64,000 nt of DNA from Flavobacteriales bacterium (lineage in GTDB: Bacteria > Bacteroidota > Bacteroidia > Flavobacteriales_E > Vicingaceae), in assembly GCA_018608405.1 (NCBI GenBank), contig JABAZP010000006.1, forward strand, positions 136,514 through 200,513, in the 5' to 3' direction. Below the pieces are notes generated by a model. The model saw only the letters and a program-made list of their open reading frames with translations. It was not told where the DNA came from and did not search any database. This document shows, in pieces, positions 24,220 through 33,727 of the stretch (positions are counted from its first letter, which is position 1; each line of letters begins with the position of its first letter). The position numbers were made by a program, and so were the translations under genes.

Positions 24220-26946
24220 TTAGTTGCAAAAACTGCAATATTTACTTTCTTCATTGTGTTCCAAATTTGCATCTTCCTCAAGCATTTTATGAGCAACTAC
24301 TTTCAATACATCTTCGAAGATTTCTTTCCAATCCTGGTTTTCCAACGCCAAGTAACCTCTCGAAATGTTTTTTAACGAAAGAATTCCTGAAGCTACCTCT
24401 TGGCCTGTATTTTTCCAATACATGTATTTGTAAAGCATCAACTGCACCGATTTTGGACTGTCATTTTCCAAAAGCTTATCTAATTTCTTGTTTTTTAAAT
24501 CGCTTTGCTTCGTCCCACCGGTTTTATAATCAATAATGCGCACCTCGCCATTGAACTCATCTATTCGGTCAATTTTACCAAACAAATTAAAGTTCACCTC
24601 TAACGTGTCGTTAATCTTTAAAGGAACGTTGCAACTGTGGTCTTCTTCCAATTCTTTAATTACAATTTTATGCCCCTTTGCCACATCTGCAAGGTCATGC
24701 TGCACTTGGTGTTGAATGAATTTTTTGGCTACCTCATACGTTAATTTGTGATTTCCAGTTGCTGCTTCGGTATTTAACTGTTTCTTAAATTCTTGCGCCA
24801 GTTTCTCATCTACTTTGGTGTAAACAGATTTTAAATCTTCCTTAATCAAAGTTTTATTCACCAAGGGCAGATACAAATATTTCAAACTCTCATGCACCAA
24901 GTTCCCCAATGTGTGATCTTCAATTTTCTCTTGAAAGGAATCCTGTTCTTTTAAACCAATAACATAGCGATAGTAAAAACTAAGTGGACAGGCCAAGTAT
25001 AAATTTAACGCAGAGGCCGAGAGTTTACGCTCCAACTTATGCCTCATTTTTTCTCGAATGTCATCCGTTAATGGAATGGAAATGGGCTGCTTAGGATTGG
25101 CCAACGGTTTTGGCGAAACGTTAACTTCTTGAATGCTAGAATGTGGATTTTTGCGCGTAAATTCATGCAGCAGTTGCTCAATAAATCGGCTTCGCTCTCC
25201 GCCCTCTAATTGATCTACTTTGCTGTTGTACAAGATTGAAATGTTGCTAGCCCGTTGCAGTAAACGGTAAAAGTGATAGGCAAAAATGGCATCTTTTTCT
25301 TGGTAAGAAGGCAAGCCGAACTTGTGCTTAATATCAAATGGAATAAACGAGTTTTGAGATTTTCCTGAGGGCAACGTTCCTTCATTTACACTGCTGATGA
25401 TTACATTCTCAAAATCCAAGGTTCTACTTTCTAATACACCCATAATTTGCAAACCTCCTAGCGGTTCACCTACAAACGAAATGCTCTGCTTACTTACAAT
25501 TTGCTTAAAAATTTCGATTAAATTTTCAATTGCTGTTAACTCTTTTTCTTCCAGGCAAAGGCGTTCCAATCGGTTAAAGCTTTTCTCTAATTCTGCTAAA
25601 CACTCCAAATTCAAGGCATCTAAACTATCTTTTCCCGCCAGGCGAAGTGCTTGAATTAACTTCAACACCGTCTGAGCTAATTGCAAGGCAGTATTCTTTT
25701 CAAGACCAAAAGCAGTAAACCCAAGCGCTTGATTTAGCGCATCAAACTGAGTGAACGGCACAAAAATGCTTTGGTCTTGTTTCATTCGCTGCGTTAGCTG
25801 TTCTGCTTCTTTTTTTACCGCTTGGTTAAAGTGCTGTTGCACATTGTGCTGTAAAAATGCCGTAACATCTTTGTGGTAAAAGGCATCTTTTTTAGTTGTT
25901 TGATTGAACTTTAGGTACAAGTCTAAAAAACACCCTAGCCAACTGTAAACTGTTGCACTTGTAATGGGATAACCCATGGTTACGTTCGTTGCAGAAATAC
26001 CTTGCGGTAAACCTTCTAAGCAAGGTATTAGCAGACTTTCGTCAGAAAGCACTACCGCCGTTTCCCGTTCTTTGTTGGCATCAATCAAGTTTCCAATTAA
26101 CTTGGCTTGTCCAATGTTGCCCATTACTCCGTAAACGGTAATGTTCTTAGGTTCCGTTAACAAATCATTACTGATCCAATTAAATGTTCCCTTAGCCTTT
26201 GCTTTATAATCTCTCAAAAATGTTCCAGCTTCTTGAAATTTATCGTTTAAATAATACTCATCCGCATCCCAAATGGTCTCGGCAGCATGCTCTTGAACGT
26301 AATACTCAATTATTCCTTTTTCAGCCTCGGTTAGCGCGTTAAAGCCCGCAAAAATTACGTTTTCAAACTTGTTTTTGGGTGCCTCGTTTTTGGCCAAGCT
26401 TTCAGCTACCGATCGAAAGCCCAACCCTTGGTAGGCAGCTCCTTCAGCTTTTAATTGCTTGCTAAAAAGGCTGTAATATTCGCCTAACTTATTCCAAAAG
26501 CGCAAATACTTGTGCTGAAATTCAGTGAGTTCGTTGTTTTCAACATTCCATGTTTCTAGTGCTTTAGCCTCAGTCAAGAAACCATATAATTCATGGGCAT
26601 CAACTAAATACCGATCTATTTCATTAAAATCTTGCAACAACGTAGTGCCCCAGCCCATAAATTCTTCAAAGGTTTCAGCGGCTGAACCTTCAAGTTCCTG
26701 ATGAACTTTGTAGAGTTTAAAAATTAAATCAGTTGGATCGAGTAGGTTGTAATTACCAAGTTGCTGAATGAAGTCTTCTAAACTAAAAAAATGTGGCAAC
26801 CAACTTGCCTTTTTTAATTCTTTTTTAAACTCTTCTTTCAAGAAAACAATTGCCCTTCTATTGGGTAAAACTAAGGTTAAGTCACCTAACTTATCTCCAT
26901 GTTTTTCAATGGAATACTTTGCTATTCGAGTAAGAAATGATTGCAT
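24220..26946 (-). CDS. AddB-like PD-(D/E)XK nuclease
   Basis: This 908-residue protein is organised like AddB of the AddAB recombination helicase-nuclease. The N-terminal two thirds correspond to a UvrD/AddB-like fold that lacks a Walker A lysine (LVLPNRRAIVFLKEEF instead), so that half is probably structural. The C-terminal nuclease begins at LSASALNLYLACPLSFYYRY (about 665). It contains a GNLVH helix, IDRID, the catalytic IIDYKTGG and QLMLYKYMY, and ends with YCSFCN. The early Cys and the terminal CSFC triad would ligate the iron-sulfur cluster known in AddB. No AddA-like partner is adjacent. A TACTTTTA box lies four bases before the ATG. Confidence 0.85.
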   Translation of the reverse strand: MQSFLTRIAKYSIEKHGDKLGDLTLVLPNRRAIVFLKEEFKKELKKASWLPHFFSLEDFIQQLGNYNLLDPTDLIFKLYKVHQELEGSAAETFEEFMGWGTTLLQDFNEIDRYLVDAHELYGFLTEAKALETWNVENNELTEFQHKYLRFWNKLGEYYSLFSKQLKAEGAAYQGLGFRSVAESLAKNEAPKNKFENVIFAGFNALTEAEKGIIEYYVQEHAAETIWDADEYYLNDKFQEAGTFLRDYKAKAKGTFNWISNDLLTEPKNITVYGVMGNIGQAKLIGNLIDANKERETAVVLSDESLLIPCLEGLPQGISATNVTMGYPITSATVYSWLGCFLDLYLKFNQTTKKDAFYHKDVTAFLQHNVQQHFNQAVKKEAEQLTQRMKQDQSIFVPFTQFDALNQALGFTAFGLEKNTALQLAQTVLKLIQALRLAGKDSLDALNLECLAELEKSFNRLERLCLEEKELTAIENLIEIFKQIVSKQSISFVGEPLGGLQIMGVLESRTLDFENVIISSVNEGTLPSGKSQNSFIPFDIKHKFGLPSYQEKDAIFAYHFYRLLQRASNISILYNSKVDQLEGGERSRFIEQLLHEFTRKNPHSSIQEVNVSPKPLANPKQPISIPLTDDIREKMRHKLERKLSASALNLYLACPLSFYYRYVIGLKEQDSFQEKIEDHTLGNLVHESLKYLYLPLVNKTLIKEDLKSVYTKVDEKLAQEFKKQLNTEAATGNHKLTYEVAKKFIQHQVQHDLADVAKGHKIVIKELEEDHSCNVPLKINDTLEVNFNLFGKIDRIDEFNGEVRIIDYKTGGTKQSDLKNKKLDKLLENDSPKSVQLMLYKYMYWKNTGQEVASGILSLKNISRGYLALENQDWKEIFEDVLKVVAHKMLEEDANLEHNEESKYCSFCN

Positions 26947-26949
26947 TTC

Positions 26950-26957
26950 GTAAAAGT
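26950..26957 (-). promoter_or_regulatory. -7-like box TACTTTTA, leaderless spacing, AddB-like gene
   Basis: On the minus strand TACTTTTA is followed by CGAA and the ATG at 26946. It has one mismatch to TAnnTTTG and the same four-base spacing found at other genes. Confidence 0.45.
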
Positions 26958-27037
26958 AATCGATTCTGCTGAATAAGCGTTAAAATGAGTGGTACAATTC
27001 TTGACCTTAAGGGGCGTTACATCTTTTAATGAATGTT

Positions 27038-27045
27038 TAACTTTG
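27038..27045 (+). promoter_or_regulatory. -7 promoter box TAACTTTG, leaderless spacing
   Basis: A perfect TAnnTTTG box followed by CCAC and the ATG at 27050. It drives the MORN-repeat gene and probably mnmA and the lipoprotein gene behind it. Confidence 0.6.
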
Positions 27046-27049
27046 CCAC

Positions 27050-27856
27050 ATGAAAATTCGTTTTTATCCTATCCTTTTGCTCTTCGCGCTACTTTTTGCC
27101 CAACCATTGTGGGCGCAAGAACAAACCGAGCTAAACCAAACCAATGCCAAAGGGCAGAAAATTGGCAAGTGGAAAGGTTATTACAACGATGGCTCTGTTC
27201 GCTACGTAGGACAGTTTAAAGACGATGTACCCTACGGCATTTTTTATCACTACTACGGAGATGGTAAACTCCAAACCAAAATGGTGTACCGCACTCCAAC
27301 AGAAGTTTTTACAAGTATGTTTTATTCTACCGGTGAGAAGTTAGCGGAAGGCAAGTACATTAACAAGTTGAAGGATTCTACTTGGTCCACATTTGGAGCA
27401 GAGAGTAAGGTAGTTGAAAAGGGCGACTACGACATGGATAAAAAAGTGGGAGTTTGGCGAACGTTTTACTTAAGTGGTAACATTTCTGGAGAAATGAATT
27501 ATTACTACAACCAGAAAGATGGGCCTTACAGAATGTTTTATGAAAATGGAATTGTGAAGGACTCTTCAAACTTTGTAGCCGGGAAATTACACGGTTATGC
27601 AGTCATTCGAGATATGGAAGGTAACAAGGTACTTCAAGGAAATTACAGCTATGGACAAAAGGTGGGTGACTGGATATATTATGGCGAAAACGAAACGGTG
27701 GATAAGGTGTTAAAGTATGAGAGTGGGGAATTGAAAAACCCCGAAGACTTAAAAATGATTTTAGAAAATTTAGACCAATATAGCGGAAACCGTAAAGAGG
27801 TATTGGAGTTTGAAGATTTAAGAGGGACGATTAAATATGATAAGAGGGACGATTAA
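27050..27856 (+). CDS. Exported MORN-repeat (YwqK-type) protein
   Basis: A 268-residue protein with a signal peptide (about 1-23, ending LWAQE) followed by at least seven MORN_2-type repeats. Each repeat has the pattern G-x-x-x-G-x-W-x-x-Y/F-x-x-x-G, for example KIGKWKGYYNDGSVRYVGQF, KVGVWRTFYLSGNISGEMNY and KVGDWIYYGENETV. Databases often label such proteins as YwqK-family antitoxins, but the signal peptide and the absence of a toxin gene make that unlikely here. A periplasmic or surface protein-protein or glycan interaction role is plausible. It is 2 bases from mnmA, so the two are co-transcribed. Confidence 0.8.
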   Translation: MKIRFYPILLLFALLFAQPLWAQEQTELNQTNAKGQKIGKWKGYYNDGSVRYVGQFKDDVPYGIFYHYYGDGKLQTKMVYRTPTEVFTSMFYSTGEKLAEGKYINKLKDSTWSTFGAESKVVEKGDYDMDKKVGVWRTFYLSGNISGEMNYYYNQKDGPYRMFYENGIVKDSSNFVAGKLHGYAVIRDMEGNKVLQGNYSYGQKVGDWIYYGENETVDKVLKYESGELKNPEDLKMILENLDQYSGNRKEVLEFEDLRGTIKYDKRDD

Positions 27857-27858
27857 TT

Positions 27859-28950
27859 ATGAGTAAAGGAAAAGTATTGGTGGCCATGAGTGGCGGAATT
27901 GACAGCTCTGTTTGTGCCATGTTGTTGCACGAAGAAGGCTATGAAGTAATTGGCGTGACCATGAAAACATGGGACTATGCCTCATCAGGCGGAAACAATA
28001 AAAAAACAACCGGTTGTTGTAGTTTAGATGACATTAATGATGCTCGAATTTTAGCCGTAAATTATGGCTTTCATCACATGATTATTGACATTCGGGAAGA
28101 ATTTGGAGATTACATCATCGACAATTTTGTAAGTGAATACACTGCAGGTCGTACACCAAACCCTTGTGTTTTGTGCAACACGCATATCAAGTGGGATGCA
28201 TTACTGCGAAGAGCGGATCAGTTGGGCTGTGAATTCATTGCAACGGGGCATTATGCCAATGTGCGAGAAGAAAATGGCCGTTATGTTATTTCAAAAGGAA
28301 AAGACGAGAACAAGGATCAGTCTTACGTATTGTGGGGACTTTCTCAGAAAGCACTAGCACGAACTAAATTTCCGTTGGGAAAATTCACCAAGCCAGAGAT
28401 TCGAAAAATGGCCTTAGATAGAGGGCATGAGGATTTGGCGAAGAAAAGCGAAAGCTATGAGATTTGTTTCGTGCCAGACAATGATTACCGAGGATTCTTA
28501 AAACGAAAAGTTCCGGGTTTGGAAGAGCAAGTAAAAGGCGGTGATTTAATTGACATGCAAGGAAATGTTTTAGGGCAGCATGAAGGATATCCGTTTTACA
28601 CCATTGGCCAACGAAAAGGCTTAGGAATTGCCACAGGAGAACCTTTGTATGTCATTCGAATTAATCCGGAAGATAATACAGTGGTTTTGGGTCAAAAAGA
28701 GGACTTGAACAGAAAAACCATGACCGTTCGAAGACCGAACTTTATAAAATACGATAAGCTGCCAGAGCAAGAAGAGATTCTTACCAAAGTACGCTACAAA
28801 GACGCTGGCATGATGAGCCGAGCAGTAGTTAATGAAGTAGGGGAGATTGAGGTAGATTTTTATGAAGATGTAAAAGGAATTGCTCCCGGTCAGTCAGCTG
28901 TTTTTTACGAAGGCAAGGATTTACTTGGTGGTGGTTTTATAACTCGATAA
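27859..28950 (+). CDS. mnmA: tRNA-specific 2-thiouridylase MnmA
   Basis: This enzyme makes the s2U modification at wobble U34 of tRNA-Lys, -Glu and -Gln using ATP and sulfur from a relay. The PP-loop AMSGGIDSSVCAMLL is at residues 9-23. The first catalytic cysteine lies in RTPNPCVLCNTHIKW and the second in SESYEICFVPD (about 200). The C-terminal beta-barrel includes YTIGQRKGLGIATGEPLYVI and APGQSAVFYEG. Length of 363 residues is typical for MnmA. It sits between a MORN protein and a broken lipoprotein gene, all in one direction with gaps of 1-2 bases. Confidence 0.95.
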   Translation: MSKGKVLVAMSGGIDSSVCAMLLHEEGYEVIGVTMKTWDYASSGGNNKKTTGCCSLDDINDARILAVNYGFHHMIIDIREEFGDYIIDNFVSEYTAGRTPNPCVLCNTHIKWDALLRRADQLGCEFIATGHYANVREENGRYVISKGKDENKDQSYVLWGLSQKALARTKFPLGKFTKPEIRKMALDRGHEDLAKKSESYEICFVPDNDYRGFLKRKVPGLEEQVKGGDLIDMQGNVLGQHEGYPFYTIGQRKGLGIATGEPLYVIRINPEDNTVVLGQKEDLNRKTMTVRRPNFIKYDKLPEQEEILTKVRYKDAGMMSRAVVNEVGEIEVDFYEDVKGIAPGQSAVFYEGKDLLGGGFITR

Positions 28951-28951
28951 A

Positions 28952-29622
28952 ATGAATAGGCTCACGCTAATTTTTGCAGTTGCTGTGTTTTTATCGTCCT
29001 GTAATCAGGATGATGGAGATTCAGTAATACTCCCTTTTATTGGCAAAGAATACGTTAGCCTAAGAGTGGGTCAAGAAGCAATTTATCAAATAGATAGCAC
29101 TATTTACGATGAATTTTATGGCACAACAAACCGCTTAAGTTTGCAGCAAAAAGAAGTTGTTGTAGCATGGAAATCGATGGTGGAAATCGAGAAACGTTTA
29201 TTGTTGAAATTTATACCAGAGCAGCAGATACCTTGCCTTGGCGCATCAACAGAATAACCAAACGCACCTTGACGGATTATAGACTTGAGGTATTGGATAA
29301 CAACCTAGTAACAGTTCCATTGGTGTTTCCAATTGCACTGCGTAAGCGGTTTAACTCAAATGTCCTTAACACAAGAGCGGAGAAGGATTATGTATATACC
29401 TCAGTAAGCGAGCCATTTTCTAACGGTAATTTACAATACGACTCAACCATTAGCATTTTACAATTTGAAGAGGAAAACTTGATTGAGCAAATTTTAGAGG
29501 TAGAGACCCATGCCACAGGCGTTGGACTAATTTTAAGACAACACAAAGACGTGGAGACAGAATTTAACGGAGATATTCGATCTGGTTTTGAAAGCGAAAT
29601 GAGATTGATTTCTTTTAACTAA
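28952..29622 (+). pseudogene. Lipoprotein gene split by a frameshift
   Basis: The first frame gives a lipoprotein signal ending FLSSCNQDD (Cys about residue 17) and a beta-rich start, GKEYVSLRVGQEAIYQIDST. From about 29160-29170 the sensible reading moves to the frame that gives GNRETFIVEIYTRAADTLPW and runs to TAA at 29622. The relationship of the frames equals one missing base near the run GTTGTTGTAGCATGG. Together they form a protein of about 222 residues like Bacteroidota lipoproteins of unknown function. Separately, the first product loses the domain and the second lacks a signal. It is the last gene after mnmA. Confidence 0.75.
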
Positions 29623-30622
29623 AAAAGAAAAAGTCTTCATCTTCTTTAAGGTTTAGCTTTTCTAAAAATTCAATGATTTCTGATTTTGCATTTTTCAATG
29701 CTACCGTAATTATTATTTGAGGACTATCCTTAGTCGCTATGCTTTCAAAAGACTCCATGAGTTGGTCATAAATTTCTTTACCGTGCTTTTTAGGATTGTT
29801 ACTCACCCAAGTAAAAGGAACATCTAGTGCTTGTAGTTTTTTTGCCAAATCCTTTCCTTTTTTTCCAGCTCCCCAAATCATTAACGGTCTTTTTGGATTG
29901 TATTTGAGTCGTAAAAAGTAGCGCAATTTAATCTCGAAGAAGGTATATGCAGCATAGTTTTCATCGTTTCTGCTGCTTCGTTCTTCATGATCACGCCAAA
30001 GGTGTGTAACAGCATCTACTGCAACAACCTTCAAGCCTGCCTCATGCATTCTGAACACTAAATCATAATCTTCCGGGTAAATGTCGGAGTTGAATGCGCC
30101 GCATTTTTCAAAATCAACGCGGTGTAACAGCCAATTAGGAGAAGCAATAACGCACTCTTTAAATAACTCCTTCCAATGTGTATCGGTTTCGCAAAGCTTG
30201 TTCAGCCAATTCTGATAATTAATGTAACCTTCATTCACACCTTCCGCTGCAAAATATTCTACTTTACCTGTAGCTACCGTTAATTTACCTTGCTGTTGTA
30301 ATTTCCCTTTTAGCAAAGCCAACTTTTCTGGAACCATTAGGTCGTCAGCGTCCATTCTGTGAATAAAGTTTCCGTGACTCAACTCGTAACCAGTTTTTAA
30401 AGCATCAATGATTCCGCTACCTTTATTCTTCGTGCATTGAATATGCTCATCAACAGCGCTAAACCAGTTTAAAATATCTGCGCTATTATCCGTAGAACCG
30501 TCGTTAACGGCTATAAGTTCCCAATTTTGCTCTGTTTGACTTTGAATGCTAATAATACAATCTTCGAGATACAGTCCGGCATTTTTGACCGGCATTATGA
30601 TTGATATTAGCTCATTTTCCAT
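29615..30622 (-). CDS. GT2 glycosyltransferase with C-terminal Rossmann-like domain
   Basis: Residues 1-230 are a family 2 GT-A glycosyltransferase: ISIIMPVKNAGLYLEDCI, VNDGSTDNSADIL, HRMDADDLM as the metal site and EDYDLVFRMHEAG. After about residue 240 the chain continues with RPLMIWGAGKKGKDLAKKLQ, a dinucleotide-binding-like GxGxxG strand-turn-helix, and ends FFFF. A fused second domain of this type is unusual for a GT2 and could act on a nucleotide-sugar product, but that is inference. I start at the ATG at 30622, two bases after the upstream stop, because the in-frame ATG at 30658 would overlap that gene by 34 bases. Confidence 0.8.
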   Translation of the reverse strand: MENELISIIMPVKNAGLYLEDCIISIQSQTEQNWELIAVNDGSTDNSADILNWFSAVDEHIQCTKNKGSGIIDALKTGYELSHGNFIHRMDADDLMVPEKLALLKGKLQQQGKLTVATGKVEYFAAEGVNEGYINYQNWLNKLCETDTHWKELFKECVIASPNWLLHRVDFEKCGAFNSDIYPEDYDLVFRMHEAGLKVVAVDAVTHLWRDHEERSSRNDENYAAYTFFEIKLRYFLRLKYNPKRPLMIWGAGKKGKDLAKKLQALDVPFTWVSNNPKKHGKEIYDQLMESFESIATKDSPQIIITVALKNAKSEIIEFLEKLNLKEDEDFFFFS

Positions 30623-30624
30623 AG

Positions 30625-30921
30625 TTAAGTCAACAGGTGCAATTGATGGGTACTCCAAGCTTCAGCTTTCTCCGCAAAGAGCGGTTTAGTTTTGGCCCAC
30701 GTGTTTTTAAACAACTCAGAATGTCGATAGTTTTCCAAAGCTTGAGCGTTATCCCAATGACTGTAGGTGAAAAATATACACGGATCATCGGCAGATTGTA
30801 ACATTTGTAAATGCAACACTCCGGGAAAAGCTCGAATGTTTTCTTTTGACTCCTCCAATACTTGTTTGAATGTCTCTATTTCCTCTTCCCGAAAGGTTAA
30901 CTTCACTATTCTAACGATCAT
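30625..30921 (-). CDS. Antibiotic biosynthesis monooxygenase (ABM) domain protein
   Basis: A 98-residue ferredoxin-like alpha/beta barrel protein of the ABM family: VKLTFREEEIETFKQVLEES, the central FPGVLHLQMLQSADDP, FFTYSHWDNAQALENYRHS and the ending TWAKTKPLFAEKAEAWS. Members include quinol monooxygenases and heme-degrading enzymes as well as many uncharacterised small proteins, and the substrate cannot be predicted. It overlaps the DUF62 gene upstream by 11 bases and is 2 bases from the glycosyltransferase downstream, so these three genes form one operon on the minus strand. Confidence 0.85.
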   Translation of the reverse strand: MIVRIVKLTFREEEIETFKQVLEESKENIRAFPGVLHLQMLQSADDPCIFFTYSHWDNAQALENYRHSELFKNTWAKTKPLFAEKAEAWSTHQLHLLT

Positions 30922-31696
30922 AAAATTCTATTCTAACAATATCAGACTCTTTCATTCCTAACAGTTTACTTGCATTTCCCTTGTTCATAGCGATTTCTAA
31001 CATTCCAATGGAACTAAACAGGGCTAGCTTTTCTCCTTCCGGAACATCGCTATACACTTTGCTAATGGTGGTAATGTCGTAATCTCCTCTGCGGAACTCA
31101 ATTTTAAACTCTCTACCCTGACCAAAGGCCTTAAAGATCGTATAGTCAATATTGGTGATAATGTTGCCATAATGGTCAATGTGTATGGCCAAACCTCTGA
31201 TAGTGTTATCAACAGAAACAGCTCTAAATAATCCTTTCTCGTTCCATTCTGTAGTCACCTTCCCAATCATTTCCAAGGTGCCACCTTTTATAATGTGGCA
31301 AGCTGCTTTTGTAAAAATATCTTTGGTAGGAAAGGTTAGTGCATCGGGATTTACCATAATGCCTATTTCAACCATTTTTTCAGGTTTCTCCTCAAAAATC
31401 AAGGAAAAAATTCCATTATCGGCACCAATAAAATACTGCCCTTTGTGCACCACAACCAAACTCACTGCCTTTTCGCTTATTTCAGGATTCACACCAATGA
31501 TGTGAATTGTTCCTTCCGGAAAGTCAGAAAAAGCGTTTTTTAAAGTATACGCTGCTTTTAGAATATCGTAAGTAGGTATTTCGTGTGAAATATCAACGAT
31601 GGTAGCTTCCGGACATTCTCTTAAAATGCTCCCTTTCAAAACCCCAACATAATGGTCTTTTGTGCCTAAATCTGTGGTGAGCGTAATGATGGCCAT
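30911..31696 (-). CDS. SAM hydroxide adenosyltransferase / DUF62 family
   Basis: Members of this family hydrolyse S-adenosylmethionine to adenosine and methionine, or transfer halide in specialised relatives. Landmarks are ITLTTDLGTKDHYVGVLKGSI at residues 3-23, ISHEIPTYDILKAAYTLKN, IHIIGVNPE and ADNGIFSL, and later IDHYGNIITNI, which carries the conserved Asp and Asn of the active site. At 261 residues it has normal length. The C-terminal end contains LALFSSIGMLEIAMNKGNAS. It is the first gene of a three-gene minus-strand operon and is divergent from phoH with 100 bases between. Confidence 0.9.
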   Translation of the reverse strand: MAIITLTTDLGTKDHYVGVLKGSILRECPEATIVDISHEIPTYDILKAAYTLKNAFSDFPEGTIHIIGVNPEISEKAVSLVVVHKGQYFIGADNGIFSLIFEEKPEKMVEIGIMVNPDALTFPTKDIFTKAACHIIKGGTLEMIGKVTTEWNEKGLFRAVSVDNTIRGLAIHIDHYGNIITNIDYTIFKAFGQGREFKIEFRRGDYDITTISKVYSDVPEGEKLALFSSIGMLEIAMNKGNASKLLGMKESDIVRIEFYDR

Positions 31697-31748
31697 TGTA
31701 TGGTTTGAGGAATTTGAGAATTAGGTTTGTATCCACCAAAATTAGTAA

Positions 31749-31756
31749 TAATTTCG
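31749..31756 (+). promoter_or_regulatory. Possible -7 box TAATTTCG before phoH
   Basis: TAATTTCG is one mismatch from TAnnTTTG and leaves a 40-base leader. The same octamer occurs on the minus strand (37279-37286), upstream of the 808-residue fused E1 gene. Confidence 0.35.
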
Positions 31757-31796
31757 TACCTTCAAATCCCATTTATTTTAAGAAATACAAAGTCAT

Positions 31797-32768
31797 TTGA
31801 CAGAAAAAACCATTGAAATTTCAGAAGTTGAACCGTTGAATCTTTTTGGAATTAACGACGCTAAGCTAAAAACAATCCGGCTTCATTTTCCGGAGTTAAA
31901 AATTGTTTCTAGAGGCCGCAAAATTAAATTGATTGGAGAAGACAATGAAATTGAACGCTTCGAAAAAAAGTTGCAGCTTTTATTTAAACACCTTTTGAAA
32001 TTTAACGAGCTGAGTGAGACGAACATTGATATGTTGTTGGCCGATGAATCGAAAGAATTGGAAAAGCAGCTACTTGGAAAAGATGAGATTTTAGTTTTCG
32101 GAAACCACGGCAACCTAATTAAGGCGAGAACGGTTAATCAACGAAAGTTGGTAAAGGAGATTGAAAAGAACGACATGGTTTTTGCCTTAGGGCCCGCAGG
32201 TACTGGAAAAACATACACGGCAGTTGCAATGGCTGCAAGAGCGTTAAAGAATAAAGAGGTAAGAAGAATTGTTCTCACTAGACCAGCTGTTGAAGCGGGC
32301 GAAAACCTTGGGTTTTTGCCAGGAGACTTAAAGGAAAAACTAGATCCATTTTTACAGCCGTTGTACGATGCCTTAAACGATATGTTTCCAGCTGAAAAGC
32401 TAAGAGATTACATGGAAAATGGAATTGTGCAAATTGCACCCTTAGCCTACATGAGAGGTAGAACCTTAGACCACGCCTTCGTTATTTTAGATGAGGCACA
32501 AAATGCCACACGAAGTCAATTTAAAATGTTTTTAACCCGAATGGGAAAAAACGCTAAGTTTTGCATCACCGGTGACGCTACCCAAGTAGATTTACCACGG
32601 AACCAACCTTCAGGGTTAATACAAGCAACAAATATATTACAGGGCACCAAGGGAATTGGATTTGTTCAATTTGATGGCAAAGACGTTGTACGCCACGTAT
32701 TGGTAAAACGAATTATCGAAGCCTATGACACCATGGATAAGAATCAACAATTAAGTGATAACAAATGA
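31797..32768 (+). CDS. PhoH-family P-loop ATPase/RNA-binding protein
   Basis: A 323-residue PhoH-like protein. An N-terminal KH-like region (about 1-100) with [16 protein letters not shown] precedes the ATPase domain. Walker A is [15 protein letters not shown] (about 133-147) and Walker B is VILDEAQNA (about 229-237). RTLDHAF and GDATQVDLP follow, as in the family. PhoH proteins are linked to RNA metabolism and stress, and in some bacteria they are encoded next to ybeY. Here the next gene is purC, overlapping by 4 bases. The start codon is TTG (MTEKTIEIS); no ATG fits. Confidence 0.88.
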   Translation: MTEKTIEISEVEPLNLFGINDAKLKTIRLHFPELKIVSRGRKIKLIGEDNEIERFEKKLQLLFKHLLKFNELSETNIDMLLADESKELEKQLLGKDEILVFGNHGNLIKARTVNQRKLVKEIEKNDMVFALGPAGTGKTYTAVAMAARALKNKEVRRIVLTRPAVEAGENLGFLPGDLKEKLDPFLQPLYDALNDMFPAEKLRDYMENGIVQIAPLAYMRGRTLDHAFVILDEAQNATRSQFKMFLTRMGKNAKFCITGDATQVDLPRNQPSGLIQATNILQGTKGIGFVQFDGKDVVRHVLVKRIIEAYDTMDKNQQLSDNK

Positions 32769-33715
32769 GCCAAGCAGTAGAAGCAACTGATTTTCAGTTT
32801 GAGAATCAAACGAACGTGTATCACGGAAAAGTAAGAGATGTGTACAGCATTGGAACAGACCATTTAGTAATGGTCGCGAGCGATAGAATTTCAGCTTTTG
32901 ACCACATTCTTCCCAAACCAATCCCTTTCAAAGGGCAGGTGTTAAATCAAATTGCTAGCTTGTTTTTAAAAGCTACGGAAGACCTTGTTCCAAATTGGGT
33001 GCTATCAGTTCCTGATGAGAATGTAACGGTCGGCAGAAGGTGCGAAACCTTTCCGGTGGAAATGGTGATCCGTGGGTATTTGAGTGGCCACGCATGGAGA
33101 GAATACAAAGCAGGCCGAAGATTGATTTGCGGTGTAACGATGCCTGAAGGAATGAAGGAAAATGATCAGTTTCCTAAACCAATCATTACACCGGCTACTA
33201 AAGCAGAAGAGGGACACGACGAAGACATTTCAAGAGAAGAAATTATTCGACAAGGTATTGTAAGCGAAGCAGATTACTTGAAATTGGAAGAGTATACTAG
33301 AAAGCTTTTTCAACGTGGAACTGAAATGGCTGCAGAAAGAAATTTGATTTTGGTAGATACGAAATATGAATTCGGTAAAGTGGGAGATACCATTTACTTA
33401 ATTGATGAAATTCACACACCTGACTCTTCGCGTTATTTTTATGCTGAAGGGTATGCTGAACGACAAGCAAAAGGCGAAAAACAAAAGCAATTGAGTAAGG
33501 AGTTTGTCCGTGAGTGGCTCATTGAAAATAGTTTTCAAGGGCTAGATGGTCAAAAAATGCCGGAAATGCCTGACGCTTTTGTGCAATTGGTTTCTGATCG
33601 ATACATTGAATTATACGAGCAAATTACAGGTAAAACCTTCAAGAAAGGAGACACGACCAACCTTAAAGAAAGAATAAACAAAAATACAAGTGCTGCGTTA
33701 AAGCAGCTTAACTAA
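32765..33715 (+). CDS. purC: SAICAR synthetase
   Basis: This enzyme ligates aspartate to CAIR in purine synthesis, ATP-dependent. The 316-residue form is the longer type found in Bacteroidota and eukaryote-like enzymes. The ATP-binding start [10 protein letters not shown], the [16 protein letters not shown] motif, [18 protein letters not shown] and the metal and substrate residues in [12 protein letters not shown] with [14 protein letters not shown] are all intact. It overlaps phoH by 4 bases and is 12 bases from the oxidoreductase gene, forming a three-gene unit without clear functional relation. Confidence 0.95.
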   Translation: MSQAVEATDFQFENQTNVYHGKVRDVYSIGTDHLVMVASDRISAFDHILPKPIPFKGQVLNQIASLFLKATEDLVPNWVLSVPDENVTVGRRCETFPVEMVIRGYLSGHAWREYKAGRRLICGVTMPEGMKENDQFPKPIITPATKAEEGHDEDISREEIIRQGIVSEADYLKLEEYTRKLFQRGTEMAAERNLILVDTKYEFGKVGDTIYLIDEIHTPDSSRYFYAEGYAERQAKGEKQKQLSKEFVREWLIENSFQGLDGQKMPEMPDAFVQLVSDRYIELYEQITGKTFKKGDTTNLKERINKNTSAALKQLN

Positions 33716-33727
33716 GAAAAACAGACT

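Noticed and set aside
27050..27856. Toxin-antitoxin antitoxin (YwqK label) for the MORN-repeat protein
   Set aside because: The protein has a signal peptide and no neighbouring toxin gene; mnmA is next. The MORN repeats do not imply an antitoxin.
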